From the NCBI GenBank assembly GCA_964007475.1, contig OZ023273.1, positions 33,912,436-33,976,435 on the forward strand: a stretch of DNA of 64,000 bases. The letters run 5' to 3'. The notes beneath the pieces were generated by a model, which was not told the DNA's origin, searched no databases, and saw nothing but the letters and a program-made list of their open reading frames with translations. The position numbers and the translations under genes are program-made. The stretch comes from Hybos culiciformis. Taxonomy: Eukaryota; Arthropoda; Insecta; Diptera; Hybotidae. Below, piece by piece: positions 1-12,505 of this stretch; position 1 is the first letter of the stretch; every line of letters starts with the position of its first letter.

Positions 1-2479
1 TCGGAGTTCATTAAAAAAAATATACCTATACTATCGTTTCAGAAATAACAAACTTTAAAATATTTCATTAGTGAAATTTTGTAATTTTTCTATATAGGGT
101 TTCCATTACAATTCAATTTACAAAACTTAACAAAAATTCTAGTAACGTGTTTAATCGAACCGATAATTTTTTTTATTAAATATACGTACATGTATTTTAA
201 TATAAAAAAAATCTCATACATTTCTAAAAATAAGATAATTTTTAGCCTTAATTCAAGTTCAAGGCCAAATCTTTTTGGATGAAAAAAAAATAATATTTTT
301 GTTTTCATATAAATTTTTTTTTATCTCTCTATTTTTATTTTGAACCCAAAACATAAACTTTGTTTATCACATACAAGCAGGCAATCTAGAGTTTTTGGCA
401 GCTTTAAAAATCGCGCGTGTATTTTATTTAAAAATTATTTTAAAATTGCATATAAAAATTATTATTTTTTTCTTCATCTGATTCTTCAAAAAAAAAATAC
501 AAACTAAGGCTAAAGAACTTGAAATTTATTTCTAGTTGTCAATAAGATAAAAAAAATTGGAATTGTTTAAAACAAAAAAATATTTGAATAAAACATTATA
601 TTATCCATTATTAATACATAATTATACTTCCCAAAATAATGCTAATAAATCTTAACATTTTCCAAATTTAAAACTTCAGTGTTATGTATAGGCTCTGACA
701 CTCACTCAAATATACGTATAGAAGAAGTTTATTTTTTCAACGAATTAACTGAAAAAAAAATAACGCATGTAACAAAAATAAAATTTATGTATTTTCAGAG
801 AACCCAAAGACATCAGCACAAATTCAAGAATATAAATTTAAAATCTTTATTACTCAAATTTTTTTTTTTCCTTTACTCAAGTAGTTTCAGAATTTAAGGT
901 TTATGATTTTATTTTGCTTAAAAAAAAGAAATAAACTTTTGTAAAAACCGAAAAAATTTGGTATTCAGATAAATATTTTTAAAGGGTCTCTTGTTCATAA
1001 AATACAGAAAAATATAAGAATATTGTATGTATATGTATCTTCTGAATCGATTGCGTGTAGGATGCGTTTATATATATATTTTTTTTTTTGTGATAATAAT
1101 GGTATACATAATATTATTTGCCTTTCGTAATATAATTTCTGTTAGAATGGGTTCAAGTTTAATAGCGCACTTTTCAGAGACACTCAAGGGAACAGAATTT
1201 TAATTTAACATTATCCTTGTTTGAGTAAAATTGTAAGAAAATTGTATAATAATAACTTAAAAAAAATATGCTTTTTCTCTGCAGCAGAAGGAAAAAATAT
1301 TATAACAAAATTATTTAATTTATATAAAATGTTGATTCATTGTATAATCCGATGATTTATTTACAAAAGAGTATTTAGAACTAGAATCGTATTTGCATAA
1401 TACTATTTAAAGTTATAAAATTTGAGAGCCTATATGTAAGGATTCTAAAACAAATATACTTTGAAGCGATTCAAATCTTTGGAAAACTAACTAAAATAAG
1501 ACATTGAAACATATTTCGTCCCGATATTAGGATGGTCTCATTAGAATGATGCAAAACATATAAGTGCAGTATAACTAAATAAATTTTCATCTCGCTGTTC
1601 ATAATTAATTAGAATTTTTGCCTATCCTTAGCATCATACATATTTAAATGAAAACTTAATAGTTTATTTTTGTGATGCTTGTTTCTGGTTTTAAGTTTTT
1701 ATGAGTATGTTAAAAAAACTTACTATACCTAATAATCAAAATTAATTATTTCTGTTCAATTCCGTAATTAAAATTAATGTCAGACATGTATCCGTAAGTT
1801 TGCATTGAAAGTATAAAAAAACTTTTCCAATCAATTTATATTCGAATTAATTTCTTATAAAAATGTTAGAAAATTTATAATGATTTTCCTTAAATTTCAT
1901 CCCAAAAATTTCATGAATTTCATTATTAAATATCCACAATAAGCTGATTTTTTCAATGGCTTTTTCCATTGCATTAATTTTTTTCTGTCTAGTAATTTTT
2001 CATTCCAAATTCTTTCAGATATGGATATTTTTATTTGTGAGTTAAAAAAAAATATTCTTATCTTATCAAAATGTGCCAAAAATAAAAATAAATAAACAAA
2101 AGCAAAAAAAAATAAAAAATATATTCAAAAATTTTCGATTGTCAAGGTTATCATTTTATCAGGGTAATTTAAGCTATAATAATTATTTCATTTTTTTTGT
2201 TTTTTTTCGTATTTTACTTTCTTATTTCGTTTGGGGTCTATTGCTTTTTTTTGATTATATCATAAACTAAAAAAATTTCCCTAAAAAATGATTAGACATT
2301 CTACAGACATTAGAGATATTTTGCGTCTAATTAAAACACAACAATATTCTCTCAAATAAAAATAAATATTATACATAAAATCATCAAAAAATAAATATAA
2401 AAAAATAGAGCTGTAATGTTAGATAAGTTCCAGCAACACTTTAATGATCAAATATTAGAATTTCACTTTATAAACACCG
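1..2479. other. AT-rich non-coding DNA
   Basis: I see no gene, RNA or mobile element here. The stretch consists of A/T runs, short TA repeats and short open frames rich in Lys, Asn, Phe and Ile, as expected by chance at this composition. A slightly GC-richer patch lies near 1140-1200 without coding signs. Confidence 0.6.
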
Positions 2480-2655
2480 AAAAAATTTGAAAAAAGTATG
2501 GTATGCACCATTAAATCATAACTATGTTTGACTTCGTCTCGAATTTAAAAAAAAAAAACTATATTGTTATATATAGTTTTTTTTTTTTAAATTCGAGACG
2601 AAGTCAAACATAGTTATGATTTAATGGTGCATACCATACTTTTTTCAAATTTTTT
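2480..2655. repeat. Perfect long inverted repeat (85-bp arms, 6-nt loop)
   Basis: Positions 2480-2564 and 2571-2655 are exact reverse complements, including a 12-nt A run matched by a 12-nt T run next to the loop (2565-2570). Just outside, ACC (2476-2478) faces GGT (2657-2659), so pairing nearly continues. No target-site duplication is visible. A transcript would fold into one uninterrupted hairpin. It could be a MITE-like foldback, a snap-back duplication made during replication or repair, a hairpin-RNA source, or a sequencing or assembly artefact. The structure is certain; its origin is not. Confidence 0.9.
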
Positions 2656-2659
2656 TGGT

Positions 2660-4417
2660 TCATATGTCTAGCAATCAAACCAGGAAAACTTATATTTGGA
2701 AAAATTTCGATTGGCCGTATAAGCCGTGTATAAAAAAAATTATAACTATGTAATTCCTATGAGGGTGAGCTTACATAATCGACAGTTTTGGTATTTAATG
2801 AAAGTTAACTACCATTTTAACCTGAAAAATAACCTTTTTCGTCGATAAAAACTAATTAATCATATAAATACGCCAACAATTAGTTTGTCAAAAACAAAGC
2901 CGTCAAAAAGTGGTAGTTTTGAAACTAATCGAAAAATTCTTCTCAGTTTTTTGACTTTTTTTTTTTATTATTTATTTCTTTAAATGAAAAACTAAATAAA
3001 ACATTCCAAAATAAATATTAACTAAAAATAATTATGCGAAAATAATTATTAGGACCAGAGTATAATCAAACAAAATATATATGTTTTATGGTTTTCGACA
3101 AAAAAATAAATATAGTTATTTATAAATTTATTGTTTATTTTCATAATTTTTCGTTGATTTAGTCCAAAAGCGCAACAAAATTATTATGTATAAATATTAT
3201 TTTAAATATTTACGTCAATAAAATTTTTCAATTGTTGAGATTTAAGAATTCATAACATTGCACTCTTTAACATCCTTTCAGTTACCTTGGCTATTTTGTA
3301 CCCAAAAAATTTATATGAAATTTTTGTTTTTCGTTAGAGATTAAATTTTATTTACAAAATTATTGTAAATATAAATGAGTTTATTTAATTTTTAATTTTA
3401 GTAATTAAAGAAAACTGGAGAATGAATACAATTAAAAAAAATACCTATATACCTATATATCCTTACATAAAAGAAAAGATGAAAAACCCCTAAAAATTTT
3501 AATATTTTTTTTATAATATTTGCACCTTTTTCTCCCATCCACATTATTGCGCTAAAATTGAAAAATTTGAATTATTTAAAAATAATACAGGTGCTAAAAT
3601 ACATTTTATTTGACAGCTGCGAGCTTACAAGCTTCTTAGCCATACAACAATAACGTTAATTTAATATCGTATTTTATTTTAAAAAGTTAAAAGGTTAGGC
3701 AAAAAAAATTTTTTTTTTGGGAATAATTTAAATTTAAACAATAAATATTGATTTGAAATAACCAACAATATGTTAAATTGTAAAAATTTTCAAAATCCTT
3801 GTATAAATGTAGATGCATCTCATATAAACGAAAGTTATGTAATAACAGTTCTTACTGAAATAAATTCAATATGTCTTATAAAAAGAAATAATTTCCAAGT
3901 TATTGTATTTTTGGCAATAAAACTTAAAAAATTAAATAAGAAAATATAGGTTATAAAAGAAATATGTAAATAACTATAGGTAAACGATTGTCATGTAAAT
4001 TTTATAATAATGTATTTTAATTTTTTTAAATTCTCACATAAATTGTTCTTTCGAAATTGTTATTTTTGAAGTTCAACTTCTTAAGCGGGTTATTATTAAA
4101 AAATTATTTTATTTTATTATCATAAATCCGGAACGTAATTTTCATTGCGACAACTTTGTACTTAATTATTTTACGAAAGACTGTAGAAAATAATGTATGA
4201 TTAAAACTAAAAGAAATTACCTACTATACATGCTATTCCAGAGAATAAATTTATTACTTAGCCCTCCCAGGACAACGAAAATGAAAAAACTCTTTTTTCG
4301 CTCATAACTTTTTAAATAAATTAAAGTTTTACCAATTCGCCATTGCCATTGGTAAATTTTAGGTACAAAATATGTTTATAGTCTAAATAAATAATATTGC
4401 TTCGAAAGAAAATTGAT
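2660..4417. other. AT-rich non-coding DNA
   Basis: No gene is seen. Positions about 2660-2960 are a little less AT-rich than the surroundings and may be old repeat sequence continuing from the inverted repeat, but I find no termini. The block around 4260-4330 also looks repeat-like without identifiable ends. Confidence 0.5.
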
Positions 4418-5199
4418 TTAACCCTTCAATGCATGACTTCACCGATTTACATAATTTTTTTTTTTTTCAGAGTGTATTTTTGCTTCCTAAACAACGTTTG
4501 TTCAGGGAAAATTTTTAATTTTCTTTCCGTATTCCGGAAAATCGAGTTTTTCATGAATATCATTTATGATATCCCATGCATTCAATATAAGGAAAAATAA
4601 GCAAAAATAAGGAAAATACAAGGAAAAAAGGGTGTACTTCAGAATAGCGTATACCTCCGATTTGGCTGAAATTTTGCACAGACCTTCCTTTTGACGATAT
4701 AAGATAGTGTGTAAAAATATCGGCCCCGTTTCGGAGATATGGCACTCAAAGTTTTCATACATTTTGTATGGGCAAAAAATATGATCTGTATCAAAATTGT
4801 TACATACAGTTCATGCTATATCATATTTGATGTGTATGAAAATAAAGTTTAAAAAAATGTATTTAATTAATTTTAAATCAATTTTTTATGAATTATTTAC
4901 AATTTTCTATCCTTCATTTATAAAAAAATCACTTACCTGATTATTTCACCAAAAAAATATTTATTTATAAGTGAAACAAATTAAACGGTTTTTTAAAAAT
5001 GTTGACCGACCAAACTTTGTTTTTTTTGTGTAGAATTTGTAAGCAAAAACAAAAACAAAAAGCTATGAATAATAACGTAGTAGGTGAGTTTCAGTAACGA
5101 ATAACACGAATTGCATTTTAAATTTTTTGTCTGAAGTTTAAGAAAATGCTTTACATAAAAAAGGCATCACTTATGATCCCGTATGCACTGAAGGGTTAA
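4418..5199. mobile_element. piggyBac-like non-autonomous element (MITE)
   Basis: The element proper is 4422-5195 (774 bp), flanked by TTAA at 4418-4421 and 5196-5199. The left end reads CCCTTCAATGCAT and the reverse complement of the right end reads CCCTTCAGTGCAT, so 12 of 13 terminal bases match. A TTAA duplication with ends starting CCC is the hallmark of the piggyBac superfamily. No transposase is present: the interior is AT-rich, and its longest open frames (about 60-86 codons, minus strand, 4502-4762) show no transposase motif. It was presumably mobilised in trans. The block about 4650-4760 is GC-richer than the rest. Confidence 0.75.
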
Positions 5200-8100
5200 T
5201 TTCCAATATAACTGAAAAATAATAATGTAAAAGATCAAAATTACAAAATTTTTAATTAATTAAAGAAAATAATAATCTCAATTTTTAAATTTTTTAAGCT
5301 AATAATTTTCAATAAATACAAATCCATGTACATATCTATAAATTAAAAATTTTATTTATAAAATCCTTCTAAATCATACACCTACACAAAATTTGAACTT
5401 AAAGTTAATCATTTTAATCGTACACAATAATCGTCACTTTTTTTTTTTTTAATAAATCTTATTTAATGTGACTTTGATTGCAAAATATGAAAGTTAAGAC
5501 TTTATTACTTATTTCCATAGGTATAAATATAATACTTTAATTAAAATAAAAAAAAAATGTCGTCTAATATAGAGGAAAAACTGCAATATTTATTTCATCC
5601 CACACACTATTGTTGTTCTCATCCTTAACCTTATATGGCTTTTTATGTGAAACCTTTACGATTTATTCATTTTTTTTTTCTTTTTGTAAAATGCAATTAA
5701 CCAAATCCCACTTAAATGAAAAACTAATTTTCATAAATTTATTAATAAAAAAAAAATTTCGAGTTTAATTCAACTTTTGAATCCTACACATTTTCTTGAC
5801 TACTTTCTGAATGAATTTTAATTTTCTTTAAAGAAAACAATTTCCTTTATATCTGCAGCAAAACATATTTATTATAAAAAAAAAAAAAACAGCAATACTT
5901 TAAATTAAAAGTAATATTGTTAAATATGATGATCCCACCTTATGTTTCACCTAATTTTAACTGATGGCGACTGACGTCAATTATTATTTATTTTTAGCGC
6001 CAAATAAATATTCCAATTTAAAAACTGCACCGTTATTATTTGTATTAATTTGGCTAACTCTTCAATCAATAAATTTTTTTATGCTGGTAATTAAACTATA
6101 CATTTATATGTAATTTGAGTCTAGTTTTAAGTAAAGAATAATTTTCTGTTAAAGATAACAATTTATTTCAGAATTCAGACTATTCTTGAATATAATTCCG
6201 AAATTTAATAATATGATTAACATTATTCGTTTAATTTAATTTTAACGTATTACCTACGTATAATATGTGTATAATAAGTAAATAATTTTTTTCAACACCA
6301 AACTAACTTCTATTCTTCTACATTACTTTTTTTTTTTAAACAAATCGAATAATAACATAAATATTGATATCAATTTAAAAACCAGTTTTCAACATTTCGA
6401 TTTAAAATACTTTAGGTTAAGACCGACGGTCAGACAGAAAATGTAAACATATATTCTGTTATCTAATTTTGTTGGAAAACGGGCTAAAAAAACAATATAA
6501 ATGTGATAACCTACAGTTTGATAGTTCAAATGTTAATTACATGTATACATAAATTCGAATTTGCGCGCTTGACTGTTTGTGTTAGGAAATTTATATGAAA
6601 ATTTCCATTACTGTTTAGAAATATTTTTAACAGTGCCAATAAATATTGTATTTGGTGTTACAGAAATGCTTTCATTTTATCGAATACCTTTTTTCAATTT
6701 GTTTTTTTTTTTTTTAAGTTTATTTTAGAATTTCCAAAACTTATGTATATATACGTTCTATCAACAAATCCACAAAAAAAAAATAATAATAATGAAAATT
6801 TCTTTTTTGTTAGGATTTTTATTTTTAATTTGATATTCTATTCAAAATATTGTTATGTTTTTGATAACATTTTGTAACATACTTTCATAAATGTGGTTTA
6901 AGCACGTAACAATATGAACACAGTTTGTTGCAAAAAAAAAAAAAGAATTAAACACCCACTGATTTCTGATGAAATGAAGTATAAAAAAAAAAAAATCCAA
7001 TTTTATTTAGATTTTCGGGAAATATAATAAAAATTGCATTTTTTTTTTATTTTTTCAATATTACAAATGTGAAAACGCATATGTGCAACAAAAACAGAGA
7101 AAGGAAAAAGTTTTTTAACATTGGCAAATTGATTATAAATAAAAATAAAATTTTATGTGTGTATTTTATATAAAAAAAAAAAAAAATGTTTAAAGTTTAA
7201 TTTTGTTCAAGACATTGAATATTATATTTTATATTTTGATATAAATTGCATCGCAGCTGCACCCAATTTATATATAAATAACATTAAAATAATTTAATTC
7301 TTCCTTCATTTAATATTTTTTCTTAATATTTTTCTTGACAACATTAAAAAATTTTGGCATTTCATGAATTTTAAATAAAGCTTAAATTTATTTGTTCGGA
7401 ATTACATTTAATAAACTATTTGACATCTCAATTATTTAATATTATACTCGTCTGTTTAGGATAAATTTCCACGATTTAAAGAAAAAAGCCTCAATCAATA
7501 TGTGGAAGAAATTAATCAATCAGTCAATTATTTTCCATACATTACTATGCCAATTTTAAGTACGTAGTGCAAAAAATTCAATAAAGAATTATCCGGAGCT
7601 TATTTTGTCGCGTTCGGATTGGGTATAAAAACAAACAATTGCGTTTAAACTTTTTTTTTTATAAATATTTCAGTTCTTTTAAAATAAATCCATTCAATTT
7701 CGCTTTATGTATTAAAAATAACATATAAATAAATAAATCACTAACCAACCTACAGATCAAATTGAAAGGAAAACAAAATATATGAATTCTTTATTAACAT
7801 CATAAGGAGAAACTACTAGTATTCACATTTTTATTTTTATTAAAGAAAAAATTCGTTGAATCAACATTTTATTTTTTTTTATTTTTTTGCATTAGTTTAT
7901 TTTTGTTTTTTTCTTTTTTCATGTACTGAATTTAATTTTTGTTGCCCTTGCACTCCGCTTACTGATAATATCTTTTTTTGTTTTAACCCGTTTCCACATT
8001 CCTCATTGGAAACCACATAGTTAACTATTATAAAACAAGTTTTATTTAAAAATCACCAATATAATACCAAAGTACTTAATAATTATAAAAGAAAAAAAAA

Positions 8101-9964
8101 AAATTGTTTACCAATTTTTTTTAAAAAATTAATTATAGTTAATTTTATGAGATGAGTGAAAAATTTTTTTAGCCTTATTTGACATAACAATTTGAAAAGT
8201 TTTCATGCCATATATATTAAGAAAACCGAAATATATGATTTCATAATTTATTTTTAATCATTATAATGAGATATATGTATGCATTTGTGATAATTTACTA
8301 TACACTAAATTAATAAGTACTAAGTTAATTTCTTCAAATTATCAATATTTTCAGTACCACTGTCTAGAGACTTTGTTAAGACTTTGACCGAAACAATGAA
8401 TCCATTCTATAATAAATTAATTGAAGTATAGTTCATACTTTGATCTATGCAATACGTGTACAAAGAAAATTTATCACAAGCTGCTCAATATTTTTACAGA
8501 TTTTGGTTCATGCGATTTTTAAATGGTTGATTATTTTATTAAAATTTTAAAATTATAAATATTTCCAGTGAGCCTTGAAATCTTTAAAATGATATGCCTA
8601 TGTGAGGAGTTTCAAAAACTTGTTATGAAAAATAAAAAACGCTGTAGATCATAGTTAAATACAGATTTTCTTACTTTGTATATTGCCAAAATTATATAGA
8701 TACCCTTTTACTGCTCCACACATAAAATATGGAATTGAAAAACAGGTAGACATATAGTCCATATCATAGTGAAAACTAGATACATTAATAAAAAATAGAT
8801 GACTACACATTACAAATATAATTCATTAAAAAGCTGATACAATAATAAAGAGTGTTTTCATTACAAATGACATTTTGTTAAAAACTATTTACCTACTATT
8901 TATATAATATGTCTAGTTTACATACTTCGCATGGATATCTTCTGAAAGAAATATGAAATTCTTTATGAGTTCGTCCGAAAAAAAATGGAACAAAAAATTT
9001 CAAAATCGTAATTTTAACCCCAATAAAAAAAATTAAGAAAAATTAGTCCTAGGATAGATATAGAGTCACGTTAGTTCAACAATCATGGTGTTTAAAATAA
9101 GGAAAATTGCAAGTTGCAACATATTCAATTTAATTTATTTTGAATGAAACTTTGTTACATTATTTTTTATGTATATTTGCTCATATATGCACGAATACTG
9201 AAAGAGTTTATTTTTTAGTGGACAGAAAAACTAATGACATGAGTTTAATAAAAAAATAAAAAAAATAAAAAAACAAACGATATTGAAGAGGCAATTTTTG
9301 CTTTCAAATTAACAAAAAATAAAACTGAACCAACAGAAAAGTAGATTGTAAACATGCCTAGGATGAAGACTGGTTTTTATTTCTGTTTTCTGTTTTTTTT
9401 TTTTTTTTAGATTTCATTGAAAATTTTTGCATTCATTAAGTAAAAAATTGGATGGCTTTTTGTTTTGACGTTTCTTTTTATTTTTATTTTGAAGTTCATT
9501 GGTTTTGTTAAAAAAATATTTTTAATGAAGGCAACAACAGAAATAAACAGAATTTAGAATTTTTTTAGCTTTTATTTTTCAAATTTCTAAAAAACTGCAC
9601 AAAAAACCTTCAAAATAAAGAACAGCATTGATTATTTTTTAAGAATTATAGTTTCCACAAATTTTCCGAAAAATGGAAAACTCAGACAGTTTCATTGAGT
9701 TAAGTTCTGTTGTGGATTTAATATGATCAAATTTTTAAAAGATCAACATTTCCCGAACTAAGGAACAGTATCACAATATCACTGTAAATTCGAGAAGAAT
9801 TTTCGTTTTTATATTTTTCAATTTAATATGTCTGCTTTTTTTGTTTCCATAAATCAATTTATTCAGGATAAATTAACATGAAACAAGAGAATAAATAAAT
9901 CTGGCCTTGATGTTATTTATTTATTTATCTTTATGCACTCTTGATCTTTCTGCATTAAAGGACA
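5200..9964. other. AT-rich non-coding DNA
   Basis: No gene is supported. Long A and T runs dominate. Slightly GC-richer patches occur at about 5590-5660 and 5930-6000, without an open frame or repeat structure that I can name. Confidence 0.6.
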
Positions 9965-10079
9965 AATAATAATAATAATAATAATAGTAATAATAATAAT
10001 AATGAATTTCTTTGTCAAGTGCAGTGTGTTAAAGCAAAAATTTTCAATATAGTATAATAATAACAATAATAATAATAAT
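9965..10079. repeat. AAT trinucleotide microsatellites
   Basis: An AAT tract runs from 9965 to 10003, interrupted once by AGT. A second, imperfect tract runs from about 10054 to 10079. They are simple sequence repeats, likely to vary in length between individuals. Confidence 0.9.
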
Positions 10080-12331
10080 TACAAAAATATATGTTGTATA
10101 CATTATCTAGTTTTTTAATTCCTCTTTCCTTCTATAAATATCTCTTTTAAATTTCACACATATACACATATACACAGGAAAATATATTTATTTTTATATT
10201 GCACAATAAAATTGCATTCCTCATTCCAGATAATGTATGTATGTGCGGCATACAAATGTTTTTAAGCATATAAATAATACAAATATAGTATATATACATA
10301 ATAATATCTATTTTCAAAGACCGCACATAAAAGATACACACACAACACAATTAATTGAACATTTGCACAAATATCCCTTTACCCTTTTTCCCACTTAAAT
10401 ATAATGTGCAATGTGCACTGTTATACAATGCATCCATCTAGTTTTAATTTTTATCTTCTTGCTTTTGAATGTTAAAACAGGAATGAATGTATATTCAATG
10501 TACAATATGCCATATGCATAATGCATACACAACTATAAGTACAAATGTATGTATAATTTTTTTTTTATCTTTTTTTTTAGTTGAGAGATATTATATATTT
10601 TGTGGATTTATGAAAATTAAATTGTATGTAGCTTCATTGAGATTATTCCACAATAATTTTTAAGAATATAGACACATTATATTATTATGTATACATATTA
10701 GCTCTTATGTTGGCCTTCACAAAAAGAAGTTTCTAGAAATTTAGGATCAAGTTTGTTTTCACAAGGATTGAAATTATGTAAATTATAAATTTACTTATAT
10801 TACATATTTTGAAATTTTTGTTTCAAGCATAGTATTGGGTCTCTGGTAAATTTATGAATGACCCTGCTAATATCAATCTATTGCGAAGTAATTAAAGTAT
10901 GTATTAAATTTTCAGTACTGTCAAAGATTCTTTAAATAAACTTTATTTGAGTTCAAATTTTTTTTGTTAGTCCATCCTAAACATAAAAAACAACATACAC
11001 AATAATATATTTATATTTATTTATGCTTCATTTCTCAATCGGACATTATTTTCTAAATTACATAGTAAAATGTTATGACTTAGTAGTATTATTCCTATAT
11101 ACATACAATATATACTAAATTTAAATGAAAAATTAGTCTATACTATTAATTTCCCTTCCCTATTTCTGTCTGTCTGAAATTTATTATTTACTTTCTTTTA
11201 CAATTTCCAACTTCACAAAAATTATTCGGATAGAAATTGAATAATTTACTATAACTTTAAAAATATCTGTAATCGAGATTTCAGAGTTCTCATTTTTCTG
11301 CTGGAATATTCGTTTATACTTATATGTATATAGAATTATTTATAAAAAAAAAAAAAAAATATTTCTCGATGGACATCTATATACAATTATGAGTACTATT
11401 TTAAATAAACAGTTGCTTATTCAAGCTAATCATGTGAATATTAAAGAACACTTCTATGTGAAAACATCTGTTTTTATATTATATTTATATGCATAGTATA
11501 AGTAATAAAATTTGTTTCATCGTAAAAATTTTCAAGCTTCTAGCTAAATATAATTTCATAATTGAAAACAGGAATGACATTGTTTACCTTACGTCCGTGG
11601 TGTATATTTTATAACAAACAAATACGTTTATTTTTATAAAATATCCAAGGTAGTTCTTTTAAAGAAGATTTTTTTTTTAGTACAGACATTCTGTATATTT
11701 AGCATAGGTTTGTTTCATATCAGAAGAACATGCACTGTATACATGTAGTACGTTTTTTATACATACATTTATTTGTTCAATAATGCCTAGATAACTTATA
11801 ATGCGTAAATGAAAAAATCTTTAATCCTTTTTTTTCGTATACTAACAGATAAGGATGCATTCCATACATTTTTTGGGGTTTCGCTTTGATAATTGCATTT
11901 CCTTTTGGTTGAATGTAAACATGTTTGAAGAAGTGTGGGGCAGTCATTAGTATAACAAGTATTTGTATAAAAATTTTATTATATAACTATAGAAGAATAA
12001 ATTTTGTTCTTTATGAAAATATATTTTCATATACAACAAAACTCTGTAAATTCAAATTACTTTTTTTTTGGTTTCAGATATTACATTGAACAAAATTTTT
12101 TGTTATTTTTGATTTGTCTACTAAAATAATGTTCTCTAATATTCTAATTCTATGTTAATATGAATAGATTTTTTTTAATGAATGGAAAATTTTTAGTTAC
12201 AAAAATTTGTAGTAATTGGTTTTTTTTAAAAATAAACCTTCTATTAATTTTTATTTTTAGAATCTTCAAAAACAAATATTTACAGTGCATTAGCATTATA
12301 CAAGTGTACATAACATAATTATCATGAATTC
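10080..12331. other. AT-rich non-coding DNA
   Basis: Contains many ATGTATGT- and TACATACA-type words, including overlapping palindromic runs near 10490-10560, and poly-A/T tracts. I see no gene. Confidence 0.6.
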
Positions 12332-12505
12332 ATGATATCATATTCGTTGTTATTATCATTTTGTGATACATTGCTTACTCAATTTGAAAAAAATATCCAT
12401 AAATTAGTTACCAAAGAAAAAGAAAGGATTAAAATGTCACAGCCCAATGTACAGGGGCTAAATATTAGAGAGGCTACATATAACTTAATAAATCTAGATA
12501 AATAA
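12332..12505 (+). other. Small ORF, 57 codons, function unknown
   Basis: An ATG-started frame of 57 codons ending in TAA at 12503-12505. The first 16 or so residues are hydrophobic and could be read as a signal-like segment. The rest is mixed, with Pro, Gln, Gly, Glu and Arg, unlike the Lys/Asn/Phe-only chance frames around it. I recognise no family. A frame of this length is still common by chance at this base composition, so it is only a candidate small gene or exon relic. Confidence 0.12.

Noticed and set aside
4502..4762. 86-codon minus-strand frame inside the piggyBac-like element
   Set aside because: It lies within a non-autonomous element, has no transposase motif, and overlaps a second frame over the same bases, so it is repeat sequence read by chance.
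9965..10079. AAT tracts as a CRISPR-like or structured array
   Set aside because: They are uninterrupted or imperfect trinucleotide repeats without unique spacers, that is, plain microsatellites in eukaryotic DNA.
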